From: Bolinopsis microptera
Lineage: Eukaryota > Ctenophora > Tentaculata > Lobata > Bolinopsidae
Length of the DNA: 64,000 nt
Assembly (NCBI RefSeq): GCF_026151205.1
Contig: NC_087081.1
Span: 16,795,053-16,859,052, forward strand
Direction of reading: 5' to 3'
The notes beneath the pieces were generated by a model. It worked only from the letters and a program-made list of their open reading frames with translations. It had not been told where the DNA came from and did no database searches. How positions within the stretch are numbered: the stretch's first letter is position 1; each line of letters starts with the position of its first letter. Below, in pieces: positions 1 through 12,184 of this stretch. The position numbers and the translations under genes were made by a program.

Positions 1-389
1 TCCCCAAAATATTCCTTGAAAAACTAGATGTTGTTCACCGCAGACATCTTCGCACTATTTTGAATATAAAGTACCCAGGAGTCATCTCCAACAAAAACTT
101 GTATAAACGCTGCAATGCTGAACCATTGTCAGAAAAAGTGGCCCGTAGTCGGTGGAGAATGTTAGGACATGTTTTGCGGGGTCCTTTTGACGGACCAGCG
201 TTTTCTTCCCTCATTTTTGCCATCAATACACTGGACTTACCAGGGAGAAGAGGAAGACCCCAAAGCAATCTATTCTCGCTGATTGTGCATGATTTATGTA
301 AAAGAAATATTTATTTAAATAATATCTTTGACCTGCATTATCTCCGTAATTTAGCGTATGACAAGAGATATTGGCGGGAATTGCAATGA
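1..389 (+). pseudogene. LINE reverse-transcriptase ORF, C-terminal tail (partial at window edge)
   Basis: An open frame runs in from the window edge (codons from base 3) to a stop at 387-389. It has the look of the extreme C-terminus of a non-LTR retrotransposon ORF2: a V-H-R-R-H-L-R-T-I-L segment, then S-R-W-R-M-L-G-H-V-L-R and a G-R-R-G-R-P block, features common after the thumb of many LINE RTs. The catalytic domain would lie left of the window. The frame is intact as far as seen, so I cannot tell whether the copy is functional. It is assigned from motif pattern only; the clade is unknown. Confidence 0.6.
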
Positions 390-2783
390 AGTTTTTGATT
401 TTTAGTTTTTATTTTAGGGAAAGATTAGACTTGGGCGTTGTTTTTAAAACTATCCCTTGTTTAGAACTTTGATTTAATAATATACAGTAAGTTATTAGTT
501 GACTATGTATTACTCGATTGAATATTTGCTTCTGCGTTGTGACCATGATAACACATAGTTACAGCAATGTTGTTCTAACGCAGACAGACAGAGCTACTAC
601 TACTTTACTATAGAGCTACACAATCTTAGCTAGATCCTACAAATTGTTGTACTCTCCTTTCACCAGTGTACACATCATTTTAGACTTCTAGTTCTTCTTT
701 CCTTGTTTTTATTGGCCTTTTGTTCTTAACCTCATTACACACGGTTAGCAAGCTGTTTCCACTTCACTTTCCTTAATTAGGCTTATTTGCCACCTCTTTT
801 GTAGGGACTACGGGTGGAAGATGAATAATTGAAATTCCAACAGCATCTTGTTCCCTTCATTGTGCTGATTCCGGGAAGCATTCTGTTTACGCTCTCATCA
901 TTCTGTAGAATGAGATATCGTTCATTTAAAATTGGGTAATTATAGGCCTGTCAAGGATTGCAGCCCAATTAAGAGCTGATCAATTGCAGCTCCTTGTGCC
1001 ATATAAGGGATAACTGAGGTCACGTGACAGTCGGTCCTACAGATTGACATGTTTGTTTAGGTGTACCCTTTTTGGATGGTATTAGTTTACGTGACCGGCA
1101 TATGTGTCACGTGAATAGTAGTATTTAAAGGCAGTGAGAGAGACTGTCGGGGACTCTTTCTTTGGTACGAATTTTCTTACCGTATTACTCTTGATACGTT
1201 TTGGATTCCTGACAGCTTGCTGAAGGGAATTTGCGGCCAGAAGAAGCGAAGGTATTATTTGTTAAAACTATTGACGGTAGCTTGTGTAAGATGTGTAATG
1301 TGATACGTGCGCATGATACAATATAATAGTGTGTAATATATAGTGCGCCACTGTTATTTGTTTTGAAACTTTCCGCCAGCCAGTCTGAGGTGACTCGCAG
1401 TATGTGCTGATAAAACCTTCGGTTCCTTGTGGGAAAAATCTGCAAATTATCAGCTCTCAGTGTCGACGAGTTTTAGTGCATATAATTCCCGGAAATAGTT
1501 ATATAAGGTTAATTGAACTGAATAATGCGCACACTTAATAGAACGTGCATATTAAAATGACTTGCTGTTCTTTAGGTGGCGAGGTTTTCAAGCAGCTAAT
1601 TCCTTCTTACTGAAGGAGTTTACTTTTACACTATTGGAACCTGAAAAAGGGAGTTGTACTTGTAACTGCTATCTCGAGTTATTTCACCAACCATCAGGGT
1701 TGAGCACAATACTTGTAATAATTAAGAAGTTTTAAGCAAGGGGGGGGGGGGGGGGGGGGGGCTATTTAAACCCATCTCTCTATCAGTCACACACGACACT
1801 ATAATGACGTAGAATTATAAGCTTCATTTCAGCCGACAGAAAAGAGAGAGTGCACATTTTGTTTTCTACATTTCTTGGAAATAACATTATCAGTACTACG
1901 AACTGTTATTCAACAGGTGTTATTAGTGTAGTGTTATTAGTGTAGTGTTATTAGTGTAGTGTGTTATTTAACAGTGTTATTAGTGCTCTGAGAAACTTCA
2001 GTAATTTTACTTATCTCTCCTGCTTGTAAATAGTATTGCATTAACAATGAAATATTACTGTAGCCTTTAATAACTAATAAGATGTTTACTTTCATAGAAA
2101 ATACTAGCAACACAAACTATCACAATGTCTGCTTTTCCTCAGAAACTAAAATATTTTCCAAGAATTTGACATCACCTTGACCTGGTCACTACTAATAATT
2201 CAATCTATCAAGATTCACATTGGTTATAATAATGGTTATGATACTTAACCCTATTGTCTGTAAATGAAATGTTCGTGAACGTTCTGAATACATTCTAAAT
2301 CTCAAGAGGACTGAACATTCACTTGACATATGTTATATTATGTAGCCTACAACGTATAATAACAAGAGTTACAAGAACCACCACACTGTGAAACGGGCCA
2401 CCGGCCACAGTCCGTGCTAAATTAAATAGTTAAAACTTTGTGTCTGATAAATCAGATCCAATATTGTTGAACCGTAGTAACCATTACTCCTTGCAGATAC
2501 CTGGTGTGCGTTTAGGAACAATATTGGTAATTTATATCTTATTTTATAGGATATATATAGATTATAGTCACTAGTTACTAGCTAGAGCTCTTAATAAAAT
2601 ATTGAAATTTAAACTCTAGTTGGTAAATGATTTTAGTTTACGAAATGCAATAATTGTTTCAACCAAGCCCCATCGGAAGGAACAATTATTACATTTTATC
2701 TCTATCTAATATCTAATTAACTTGGTTAAAATGAATATTTACATTCAGTTAATAAAATATATCATGCAGTAAGCAGTTTGTAC
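390..2783. other. Non-coding stretch with a G homopolymer and a 14-bp tandem repeat
   Basis: AT-rich sequence without a convincing gene. It contains a G run at 1740-1761 and a short tandem repeat of GTGTTATTAGTGTA (about three copies, 1917-1965). The missing 3' exons of the minus-strand sushi gene could lie here, but I found no sequence with a matching splice phase and sushi/Ig-like content. Confidence 0.5.
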
Positions 2784-4961
2784 CTGTTTTTGAGCAAGGT
2801 GAATATACATTATCCGTGAATTTAATCCGTCCATCCTGACAAATAGCCTTCACGTTCACGTCTTTTTTAGCATGTTTCTGTGAACAGCTGTAAGTTATTT
2901 CAGTTCCATGTTCAGCCGGTAGTGCGGACTGAGCCACTTTGATGTTCAACTGAGGGTCCAGAGGAGTGTTGCAACTAGCTGAAATATTTACATTCTGCCC
3001 ATTCAAATTAGTAAGAAAGTATTCAGGATAGTTGGTAATGATTCTATAATTTATTGTTGTTTCAGACTAGGATTGATAGTATATATAAACATTATTATAT
3101 ATAGCTCAAATACCGCTGAAATAACTTAGATTGAATACCGATTTTAGAAAATATTACAGTAACTACGACCATGAATGAGGATGTTAAAATGTTACTACTT
3201 ACTACATCCACTTGCTTCACATCCAGAACAGGTTGCAGATCCACCAGCACTATATTTCCCAGCTTCACAGTCAGAACAGGTTGCAGATCCAGCAGCACTG
3301 TATTTCCCAGCTTCACAGTCAGAACAGGTTGCAGATCCAGCCTCACTGTATTTCCCAGCTTCACAATCTGAACAGGTTGCAGATCCAGCAGCACTGAATG
3401 TTCCTGCTTCACAGTCAGAACAGGTTGCAGATCCAGCAGCACTGTATTTCCCAGCTTCACAGTCAGAACAGGTTGCAGATCCAGCAGCACTGTATTTCCC
3501 AGCTTCACAGTCAGAACAGGTTGCAGATCCAGCCTCGCTGAATGTTCCTGCTTCACAGTCAGAACAGGTTGCAGATCCAGCCTCACTGAATGTTCCTGCT
3601 TCACAGTCAGAACAGGTTGCAGATCCAGCAGCACTGAATGTTCCTGCTTCACAGTCAGAACAGGTTGCAGATCCAGCCTCACTGAAGGTTCCTGCTTCAC
3701 AGTCAGAACAGGTTGCAGATCCAGCAGCACTGAATGTTCCTGCTTCACAGTCAGAACAGGTTGCATATCCAGCCTCACTGTATTTCCCAGCTTCACATTC
3801 AGAACAGGTTGCAGATCCAGCCTCACTGAATTTTCCTGCTTCACAATCAGAACAGGTTGCAGATCCAACCTCACTGAATGTTCCTGCTTCACAGTTAGAA
3901 CAGGTTGCAGATCCAGCAGCACTGAATGTTCCTGCTTCACAGTCAGAACAGGTTGCAGATCCAACCTCACTGAATGTTCCTGCTTCACAGTCAGAACAGG
4001 TTGCAGATCCAACAGTAATGAATGTTCCTGCTTCACAGTCAGAACAGGTTGCAGATCTAACCTCACTGAATGTTCCTGCTTCACAGTCAGAACAGGTTGC
4101 AGATCCAACTTCACTGTATTTCCCAGCTTCACATTCAGAACAGGTTGCAGATCCAGCCGCACTGAATGTTCCTGCTTCACAGTCAGAACAGGTTGCAGAT
4201 CCATCAGCACTGAATGTTCCTGCTTCACAGTTAGAACAGGTTGCAGATCCAGCAGCACTGAATGTTCCTGCTTCACATTCCTTGCATTCCTTTGAATTGG
4301 TGTCCATATTATTACCTGGAGAACAAACTGAAAAGTAGAAATTTGTGTTAAATGCATACTACTTATACTGTCTACTAGTGTCAAATGTAACAAGTTTAAA
4401 GTTAATTGGTTATACCGCGGAATGATTTTGAATGCAAATTTTAATAGGTAAGCTAAAAGATAAATCACCTTTTCCCCCGATTATAGCTATCTCATTTAAA
4501 GCAAAGCTTCCTCCTTGTGTTTTCACCATCTTGATCCTATCCCCATATTTACAGTCGGATATAGAGGCAAGGTTGTCAGAAGATCCCCCCTTTATGTACA
4601 CTGTGAGGGTGAATTTCCCGCAATCAACCCCCTCACAGGTACACGAGGCCTTCTCAGGACAGAGCCAGGTTTGTTTAGCAGTACCATCACCGATATACCT
4701 AATCAATTGTTCAACACAATATACCTGGTCTAGAGCTAATTTAAACCAGAGCTCATCTTTACCATCAGCTAATGTTGTAGCCTTTGTTTCAAGATCCAGG
4801 TCTATAGCATGGTTAGCAGAGTACGCCTTCTCGTTGTCATCCTTAGTGCGAGATTGTGTAGCACTAACTGGTGCTATCTCTCCAGCTACTCTCCTTCTAG
4901 TAGTCTTGCCACAGTGAGATAAAGGGATGCAGAGAAGAACCAATAACGGCAACTTTATCAT
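2784..4961 (-). CDS. Secreted/surface protein: discoidin-like + 22 Cys repeats + sushi (spliced, 3' end not seen)
   Basis: Three minus-strand exons join in phase 1: 4961-4469, 4327-3203 and 2978-2784. The start at 4961 opens a signal peptide (MIKLPLLVLLCIPLSHCG); an earlier in-frame TTG was not used. Exon 1 then encodes a galactose-binding/F5-8-like (discoidin) domain (A-I-D...A-T-T...W-F-K-L-A-L-D...Y-C-V-E-Q ... A-L-N-E-I-A-I-I-G). Exon 2 begins V-C-S-P-G and carries 22 repeats of the 16-residue pattern C-E-A-G-[TK]-[FY]-S-x-x-G-S-A-T-C-S-x, as in ephrin-receptor-like GCC2/GCC3 modules; it ends at a strong GTAAGT donor. Exon 3 is one sushi/CCP domain (S-C-N-T-P ... Y-S-C ... A-I-C-Q-D-G ... 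C) ending at a GTACAA donor, so the gene continues left. Expected location is extracellular; ligand unknown. All junctions keep frame, so the model is well supported, though the exon-1 donor (GTGATT) is weak. The discoidin assignment is less certain than the other domains. Confidence 0.8.
3221..4276 (-). repeat. Coding tandem array, 22 x 48 bp (ephrin-receptor-like Cys repeat)
   Basis: A head-to-tail array of 48-bp units inside exon 2 of the minus-strand gene. Each unit encodes 16 residues with two cysteines. Units fall into two main types, one with G-T-F-S and one with G-K-Y-S, and alternate A-A and E-A/E-V before the G-S-A-T-C core, a pattern expected from unequal exchange or gene conversion. 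Because the period is a multiple of three, long antisense and shifted frames stay open across it; these are shadows and not genes. Confidence 0.9.
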
Positions 4962-5390
4962 TGTGTCTAAATAGGAAAGTTTCAAACATTCAGACAATGC
5001 AAGTTATAGGTTTAGTTTGGGTTGTGTTTGTATGATCAGCTATATCAGCTATATATAATATGCTATATCATGTCATGTATATTGTATATATGTATTAAAA
5101 AACAGTGATAGGAACAGTATATACTAGAAGCATTACATTATTATTAGGAATAATGGATGTATTCTGCTTAATTAGTAACATTCCACAATAATATTGAGAT
5201 ACCATCATACTACGACATAAAAGTGCGGCGGGTGCAGAATCGCACTTTAAGCCGGTTCCCGCACATATTCGCACTAAAAGTCGTTTTCCGCACTACGCAA
5301 AGTTTGTAGCTTCCACACAATTTTCACAAATGGGGGGGGGGGGGGGGGCATAAAAATCTATGCCAGTAGCTTTCAACACAGAACTTTAAA
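4962..5390. other. Upstream region of the minus-strand gene; G run
   Basis: AT-rich, with TATATA-rich sequence at about 5040-5100 that may include the promoter of the minus-strand gene, though no element can be named firmly. A G run lies at 5332-5348. Confidence 0.3.
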
Positions 5391-5490
5391 ACCAACTAGC
5401 TGGACACTAGACCAACTAGCTGGACACTAGACCAACTAGCTGGACACTAGACCAACTAGCTGGACACTAGACCAACTAGCTGGACACTAG
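5391..5490 (+). repeat. 20-bp tandem repeat, 5 copies
   Basis: Five exact copies of accaactagctggacactag in tandem, followed by a partial copy. Non-coding. Confidence 0.95.
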
Positions 5491-5553
5491 ACCACTACCG
5501 AAGAGCCGGACAGAGCGAGCAGTGTAGATAATGAACAGAGAGCGAGAATCAGG

Positions 5554-5602
5554 AGACCCACAGTTCAGGAGATACTTATTGCTTCACCTGAACTGTGGGT
5601 CT
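5554..5602. repeat. Perfect 16-bp stem hairpin
   Basis: AGACCCACAGTTCAGG (5554-5569) and its exact reverse complement (5587-5602) flank a 17-base loop. It may be the collapsed end of a small inverted-repeat element. Confidence 0.9.
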
Positions 5603-5658
5603 TATTGTTTTTAGGGAGATTATGTGATTAGATACAGAAGCTGAGTCAATTAGTGAAA

Positions 5659-5682
5659 GGAACATGTTAATTAACATGTTCC
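5659..5682. repeat. 24-bp perfect palindrome
   Basis: A perfect palindrome centred on TTAATTAA, with half-site GGAACATGTTAA, 57 bases beyond the 16-bp hairpin. Confidence 0.9.
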
Positions 5683-5875
5683 TCCCTCTTTATATTGTTA
5701 ATACATATTCATTAGACAGGAGACAGGAGATTATATTCATGAGACAGGAGATTGCTGAGAGAGGACTACAATAGAGAGGGCAGGAAATAGGACGCCGTGC
5801 TGATTGTTGAAGGTGTTACTGAGGACTACCTACTTTACTACCAAGCTAAAACACGTGGTCCTCTAGTCTCTACTG

Positions 5876-5945
5876 TGCCCCTCTACTGGCCCCTCTACTG
5901 GCCCCTCTGCTGGCCCCTCTGCTGGCCCCTCTGCTGGCCCCTCTG
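5876..5945 (+). repeat. 12-bp tandem repeat (cccctctactgg-like)
   Basis: About six copies of cccctct[a/g]ctgg in tandem, the first two with A and the later ones with G. Non-coding. Nearby 5946-6540 holds short CCACCA-type runs and nothing gene-like. Confidence 0.85.
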
Positions 5946-6551
5946 TGACAATACATGATAATAGCTGCTCTGTACTCTGTAGGCCTACTGTTACTACTGT
6001 TACTACTGTACCTGGCCTGGATACCCTGGATACCTTTACAGTTTAGCTAGTTCCTGTTTAATCCCTGTTTGAGTATCAACTGGGATTCTACTGTTGAGAA
6101 GATAATACCTCTCGTTAAGTTTCTACCACCACCACCACTACCATCACCACATCCACCACCAACACCACTAGTCACTACCACCAGTCCCCCGCCCGCCTCC
6201 AGCCGTTTTAAACAGTTATAAAGTTCACTATTTTCTAGTAATTACATTACGCTGGACCTATATTGTATTTGTACCCTACAATTTAAGAATGTTGGAGTGT
6301 GTCCAACTCATTACACCTCCTAATTCTCACACATTCTTTATAAAAAATGGCGTGGTCCCTCATACTACGAACCCAATATGATATTTACCACGAAAGTTGC
6401 TGAAATCCTTGGAATATGTTGTTTTCTTAGAATAGCTTTGCCGGTATTGCTATTCTGCCACAAATACACGTGGTTTTGTAATATGGCTGATCTAGAAAAT
6501 TCTTATTATCAATATTCGGACACCAGCTTGTTAATTATACATGAGACTAGG

Positions 6552-7147
6552 TAAAGGTAACAGTAACCCTGGTAACAGTAACCCTGGTAACAGTAACCCT
6601 GGCAACAGTAACCCTGGCAACAGTAACCCTGGTAACAGTAACCCTGGCAACAGTAACCCTGGCAACAGTAACCCTGGCAACAGTAACCCTGGCAACAGTA
6701 ACCCGGCCCTGGTTACAGTAACCCTGGCAACAGTAACCCTGGTAACAGTAACCCTGGCAACAGTAACCCTGGCAACAGTAACCCTGGCAACAGTAACCCT
6801 GGCAACAGTAACCCTGGTAACAGTAACCCTGGTAACAGTAACCCTGGTTACAGTAACCCTGGCAACAGTAACCCTGGCAACAGTAACCCTGGTAACAGTA
6901 ACCCTGGTAACAGTAACCCTGGTAACAGTAACCCTGGTAACAGTAACCCTGGCAACAGTAACCCTGGCAACAGTAACCCTGGTAACAGTAACCCTGGCAA
7001 CAGTAACCCGGCCCTGGTTACAGTAACCCTGGCAACAGTAACCCTGGCAACAGTAACCATGACAACAGTAACCCTGGCAACAGTAACCTTGGCAACAGTA
7101 ACCCTGGTAACAGTAACACTGGCAATAGTAACCCTGGCAACAGTAAG
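6552..7147 (+). repeat. 15-bp minisatellite, about 40 copies
   Basis: Tandem units of ggtaacagtaaccct or ggcaacagtaaccct, with a twice-occurring variant block (cccggccctggtta near 6702 and 7008) that suggests amplification of a larger multi-unit segment. The 15-bp period keeps frames open, so the repetitive 161- and 70-residue frames here are artefacts. Confidence 0.95.
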
Positions 7148-7417
7148 CCAGGAGGGATATGATTTATCTGTGTGAGATCTATTTTCACATTACTTTATTC
7201 ATTTTGTGGTTTGGGAAATGACAAATGGGATGTGTTAATCTCGTGACACGTACCCTCAGTAATCTCATTGAGAGTATTACTACATAACTACACTAGTAGT
7301 GTTAAACTAGTTACTACATAACCACAGTCCCTTCTTATTGAGCTGTGTATATATACCACCTCCAACTAGTGGTACATTATGTAAACTACATTCTGTATAA
7401 CTAGTTTATTAATATAC

Positions 7418-7790
7418 TAGAAAGCCCGTGGTCACAGGGAGGAAGCTAATAGTAATCTTTGGTAGTCAGTTTTTATCGCATCAAAAAATATCCCTCACAA
7501 CCGAAGATACAGCCGATTAAAATGTAGCTCGCACTGAACACAACGTAATTACCACAAAACCGATAAAAATGTCGCTCGCAAATCTTTGCACGTGCACGTA
7601 CGTGCGCTTTTGAACACCATCACCATGGTTACTATGCTACTTCCTATTTCTCATCTGATTTGAACTTGGGCGGTCGTACAGACAGACAGACATACAGAAA
7701 TAAATCTTTCAATTATAATAATGACTAGAAAGCCAGTGGTCACAGGGAGGAAGCTGATAGTATTCTTTGGTAGTCAGTTTTTTAGCATGA
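7418..7790 (+). repeat. Dispersed repeat family R2 (one longer and one partial copy)
   Basis: A unit starting ctagaaagcccgtggtcaca spans about 7420-7725 and a second, truncated start (ctagaaagccagtggtcaca) follows directly at about 7726-7790. The same family recurs at 39939-40135 inside an intron of the ZP-domain gene. No ORF. It is probably a non-autonomous element; superfamily unknown. Confidence 0.75.
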
Positions 7791-8031
7791 ATTATAGTAT
7801 TGATTACATTACATAACTATTAACTAGTGTTGTAATATTTATATTATATTACCAATAATATTACAATATGTCTCTCTAGTATTTGGTAACATGTCATATA
7901 TGTTATATGTTGGGCTATAATAGAGAATGTTTTAACATTAAGCTGTGCTTTCAGGATGAGAAAGGAGACAGAGACAGAAGTCGCACAACCTGAGCTGAGA
8001 TACCAACGTCAACCCAGTGACAGTGAGTAAT

Positions 8032-8076
8032 TAACTAATTAGTTAGTTAATTAGTTAATTAATTAGTTTTTTAGTC

Positions 8077-8139
<63 letters not shown>

Positions 8140-8156
8140 CAGTCAGTCAGTTAGTC

Positions 8157-8195
<39 letters not shown>

Positions 8196-8212
8196 CAGCC
8201 AGTTAGTTAGTC

Positions 8213-8261
<49 letters not shown>

Positions 8262-8262
8262 A

Positions 8263-8319
<57 letters not shown>

Positions 8320-8336
8320 CAGTCAGTCAGTCAGTT
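8032..8336 (+). repeat. (TTAG)n microsatellite
   Basis: About 300 bp of imperfect TTAG tetranucleotide repeat with TCAG variants. It lies just before a LINE fragment. It is not a telomere-type array: the period is 4, not TTAGG or TTAGGG. Confidence 0.95.
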
Positions 8337-8370
8337 AATTGCTAGCTATTGAAATACATTAGTAAAACAG

Positions 8371-10313
8371 ATGTTCAAATTTAGGGACGGTAGTAAACTT
8401 ATTCTTTGCAGCTTCTATAGGGTAGGTACTTTAGGGGCCAACAATCATAACGCCTTCCAAGATTATGTTAGGAAGGCAAGGCAACGTAGAGGTGTTAGAG
8501 GTATTGTAATTGCAGGGGATCTTAATCTACCTGGTATTGATTGGCAGAATTACTGTAGCAGCAATCCGGTTGAACAGCTCTTTCTAGATACTTTTAGTAA
8601 CTTTGGTTTAGAACAACTTATTACCAGTCCAACACATACTGGAGGAAACATTCTTGATCTAGTCTTAACCGATAAACCCCATCTTATCTCCGATATAAAA
8701 ATTTCAGAACATAATATTCCATGTAAGTCCGACCATTTTGCAGTCTCCTTTACTTTGAAATCAAAGGTGAAGCGCATCAAATCGCAAAAGAGGGAATCTT
8801 TAAATTTTAAAAGAGCAAATTGGGATGCACTTAATGCAGACCTTGCAGATATTGACTGGCAGGCAGAGTTCACTGGTAATATGGAAACATCATGGAACAA
8901 GTTTAAGGAGGTTTTAGAGCAAAGAACCAATGAACATATTCCAAAGATTAAAATTGGAGGCAGGGCTCAACCTCCTTGGTTTGACGCTGAGTCTCATCAG
9001 GCCTGCCTAGAAAAAGAAAGGCTACACAAAAGTTATAAAGAAACCACGGACCCTTCCTGCAAGGCTGAGAAGTACTTTAAGTTCTCTAAAAGCAGAAGCG
9101 ATTTTAAGAAAATTGCCTCCAACAAGATGGCATCTAGCTTTGAGGACGAGGATGATTCGAATCTAATTACAAAGAAATTCTGGTCCTATGTAAAAGCAAC
9201 ATCTAAGAATACTCGCATACCTGAACAGATTCACCTAGAAGATGTACACAAAAGTGATCATTCTGACCAAGCAAACCTATTTAATACCTTTTTTCATCAA
9301 CAGTTCTCATCGCCTAGTGATTATGATGTACATGTTGATAACACACTCACACAGGATGATATTGATTATGTATCTACCCTTTTCAGTTCGTCTAGGATAG
9401 TAGATATTCTCAAGAATTTGAATACTAGAAAAGCTATGGGACCGGATAAAATCCATGGTGAAGTTCTTAAAAAATGTGCCTTTACGTTAGCCCCAGCACT
9501 GGAGATTCTTTTCACAAAGTGCTATGTATCCGGCTTCCTACCTTCAAATTGGAAATATGCAATTGTTGTTCCAGTACACAAGAAAGGCTCCAAGAATGAC
9601 ATTAAGAATTATAGGCCAATATCTTTGACTAGCTTAGTTATGAAAGTCATGTTAATAGCCAGGCCGATGCTCTATATGGTAAAGCTAACCAAAAATTTGG
9701 CATGCTTAAGAGAAATTGTCATTTTATTAATGATCTGAACAAGAGAAGAGTCTTGTATCTTACTCTTGTACGCTCAATATTCGAACACTGTCCCATCATC
9801 TGGCGACCAGCGTCCAGTAGCACTATCAATAGGCTTGAAGGATTGCAGAAAAGGGCCCTCAAATGGATTCGTAATGATTACGGTGTAAGCTATAGTGTAG
9901 AGGAAATCTATAATGCCCATTGTAAACAGTTAAATATTCTGCCCCTAAAGTACAGGTTTGATTACCATGATCTCAAGTTCTTTCATTCCCTAGTGCATCA
10001 ATACCACCCATGCACCACTCTGCCTCAGTACCTTACTTTCTTCTCCGGGTCAAGCCGACTGAGAAGCTCACATCTTGATCACTTATCAGTAATATCTTCA
10101 ATTTCACATGGCTCAGCTATATCTAAATCTTACTTTTATCGAGCTCATCTCACTTGGAACCGACTTCCTCTTTCCCTTCGAGAGATTATCAGACCAGGTG
10201 TGTTTAAAACAGAACTTATTAAACACATCTGGAAGGAACATGTTTGTACTGCATCTGTAGATATTGACCCTAGTTCAGATCCTGACAATTCTTTTTCTCC
10301 AGACTACGGGTAG
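8371..10313 (+). pseudogene. LINE ORF2 remnant lacking its RT catalytic core
   Basis: The left part (8371-about 9650) encodes the C-terminal half of an APE-type endonuclease (A-G-D-L-N-L-P-G-I-D-W, then G-G-N-I-L-D-L-V-L-T and S-D-H-F-A-V) and the start of the RT (A-M-G-P-D-K-I-H-G, then N-Y-R-P-I-S-L-T-S). It breaks off there. The right part (about 9655-10313) resumes in another frame in the post-RT region (L-K-W-I-R-N-D-Y...A-H-L-T-W-N-R-L-P). The RT motifs carrying the catalytic aspartates are absent, so this copy has an internal deletion as well as 5' truncation. An A run near 10780 is probably the element's 3' tail. CR1/jockey-like by motif; exact clade not determined. Dead copy. Confidence 0.85.
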
Positions 10314-11384
10314 TGTATTTCTCTATTATTTTTGTTTTTATTTTTTTTTGAGGTACTCATCACGCATTTTTGCTTTATTCGGATACAATTTTGATTTAGT
10401 CTTTTATATTCAATTATTTAAATTTTATCGTTAAAACTTCATTCCATTGGAAATATTACAAATCAGCCAATTGTAATTGAGAATTTTTGGGTTGTGGCAA
10501 TTATTCTTAAAAACCTAGAAATGCCTCCTAAGCTCACAGCTCATATTATTTGCCCATTTTTCTCCTTCTGCACTTGGGGCCCAATGTAATTGCTCGACTT
10601 TTCATCAGGTCTCTCGAGGCCTTTTGTTTAGTTATTTGGGTGTATTGGTGTCCCCTGATTGTTATCATCGCTGTACACTTGTCAAGGCATTTTTTGGTTT
10701 CTCTAGTCCATTTTTAGAAATTCTATACAACATTGATATTGTAATAAATTCTGATGATAATAATTGAAAGATTTCAATAAAAAAAAAAAGACTTAAACGA
10801 TATTAGCAAATTTGGTAAGTCTTACATAGTCTTACATAGTACATAGTACATACGTCATACTGTATGATGGTTAATAGCCAAAATAGTTGTCATTAGTTGG
10901 TCACGTAGCAGCAGGTCACGCACAACTAAACTTAATTAATAAACTATAGAGTAGCCTAGCAGCAGGTTACACACAACTAAACTTTATTAGTATACTAAAA
11001 AGTGATTTTATTTGTATTATGAAAGCTATAATGCGAGGATATTAAAGACAAGTATCCAATTAGATTTACAATTAATTAATTAATTAATTAAATTTACAAC
11101 TAATTAATTAATTAATTAGATTTAAAACTCCTGAGGTATAAAAATCTACCCGGCTAATCTAGAATCTCCTTCAACTCGTGGTTTGAAACCAATTCGTGGT
11201 TTGACTGTTCAACGTGAATTTGTCTTAAAATGGCTTATGTCGGTTGTTTCTCGGAAACTCTCCTTTGTTACGCCACATATCTTACACATCCTTTACACAT
11301 TTTACTAACTTGTCACTTTTGTTTCATTGCAAGGTGTCCTTTTCTTACAATAATTGTGGTTGTTTTGTTTGTCTCCTCACTTTA
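10314..11384. other. LINE 3' tail, then AT-rich non-coding sequence
   Basis: The LINE 3' untranslated region and A-tail run to about 10793. The rest is AT-rich, with TAATTAAT blocks at about 11069-11120. No gene seen. Confidence 0.5.

Positions 11385-12184
<800 letters not shown>

Noticed and set aside
3221-4276. CRISPR-like array of regular repeats
   Set aside because: Units are contiguous without unique spacers, encode a Cys-rich repeat and lie in a eukaryotic exon.
3175-4468. Long open frames antisense and frame-shifted to the 48-bp repeat array (457 and 387 codons)
   Set aside because: They arise because the repeat period is a multiple of three without stops; only the minus-strand frame with regular cysteines and good splice sites makes sense.
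6541-7060. Gly-Asn-Ser-Asn-Pro and related repetitive proteins
   Set aside because: 15-bp minisatellite read in frame; no flanking gene structure.
8032-8336. Telomere-like repeat
   Set aside because: The unit is TTAG with TCAG variants, not TTAGG or TTAGGG, and it is internal.
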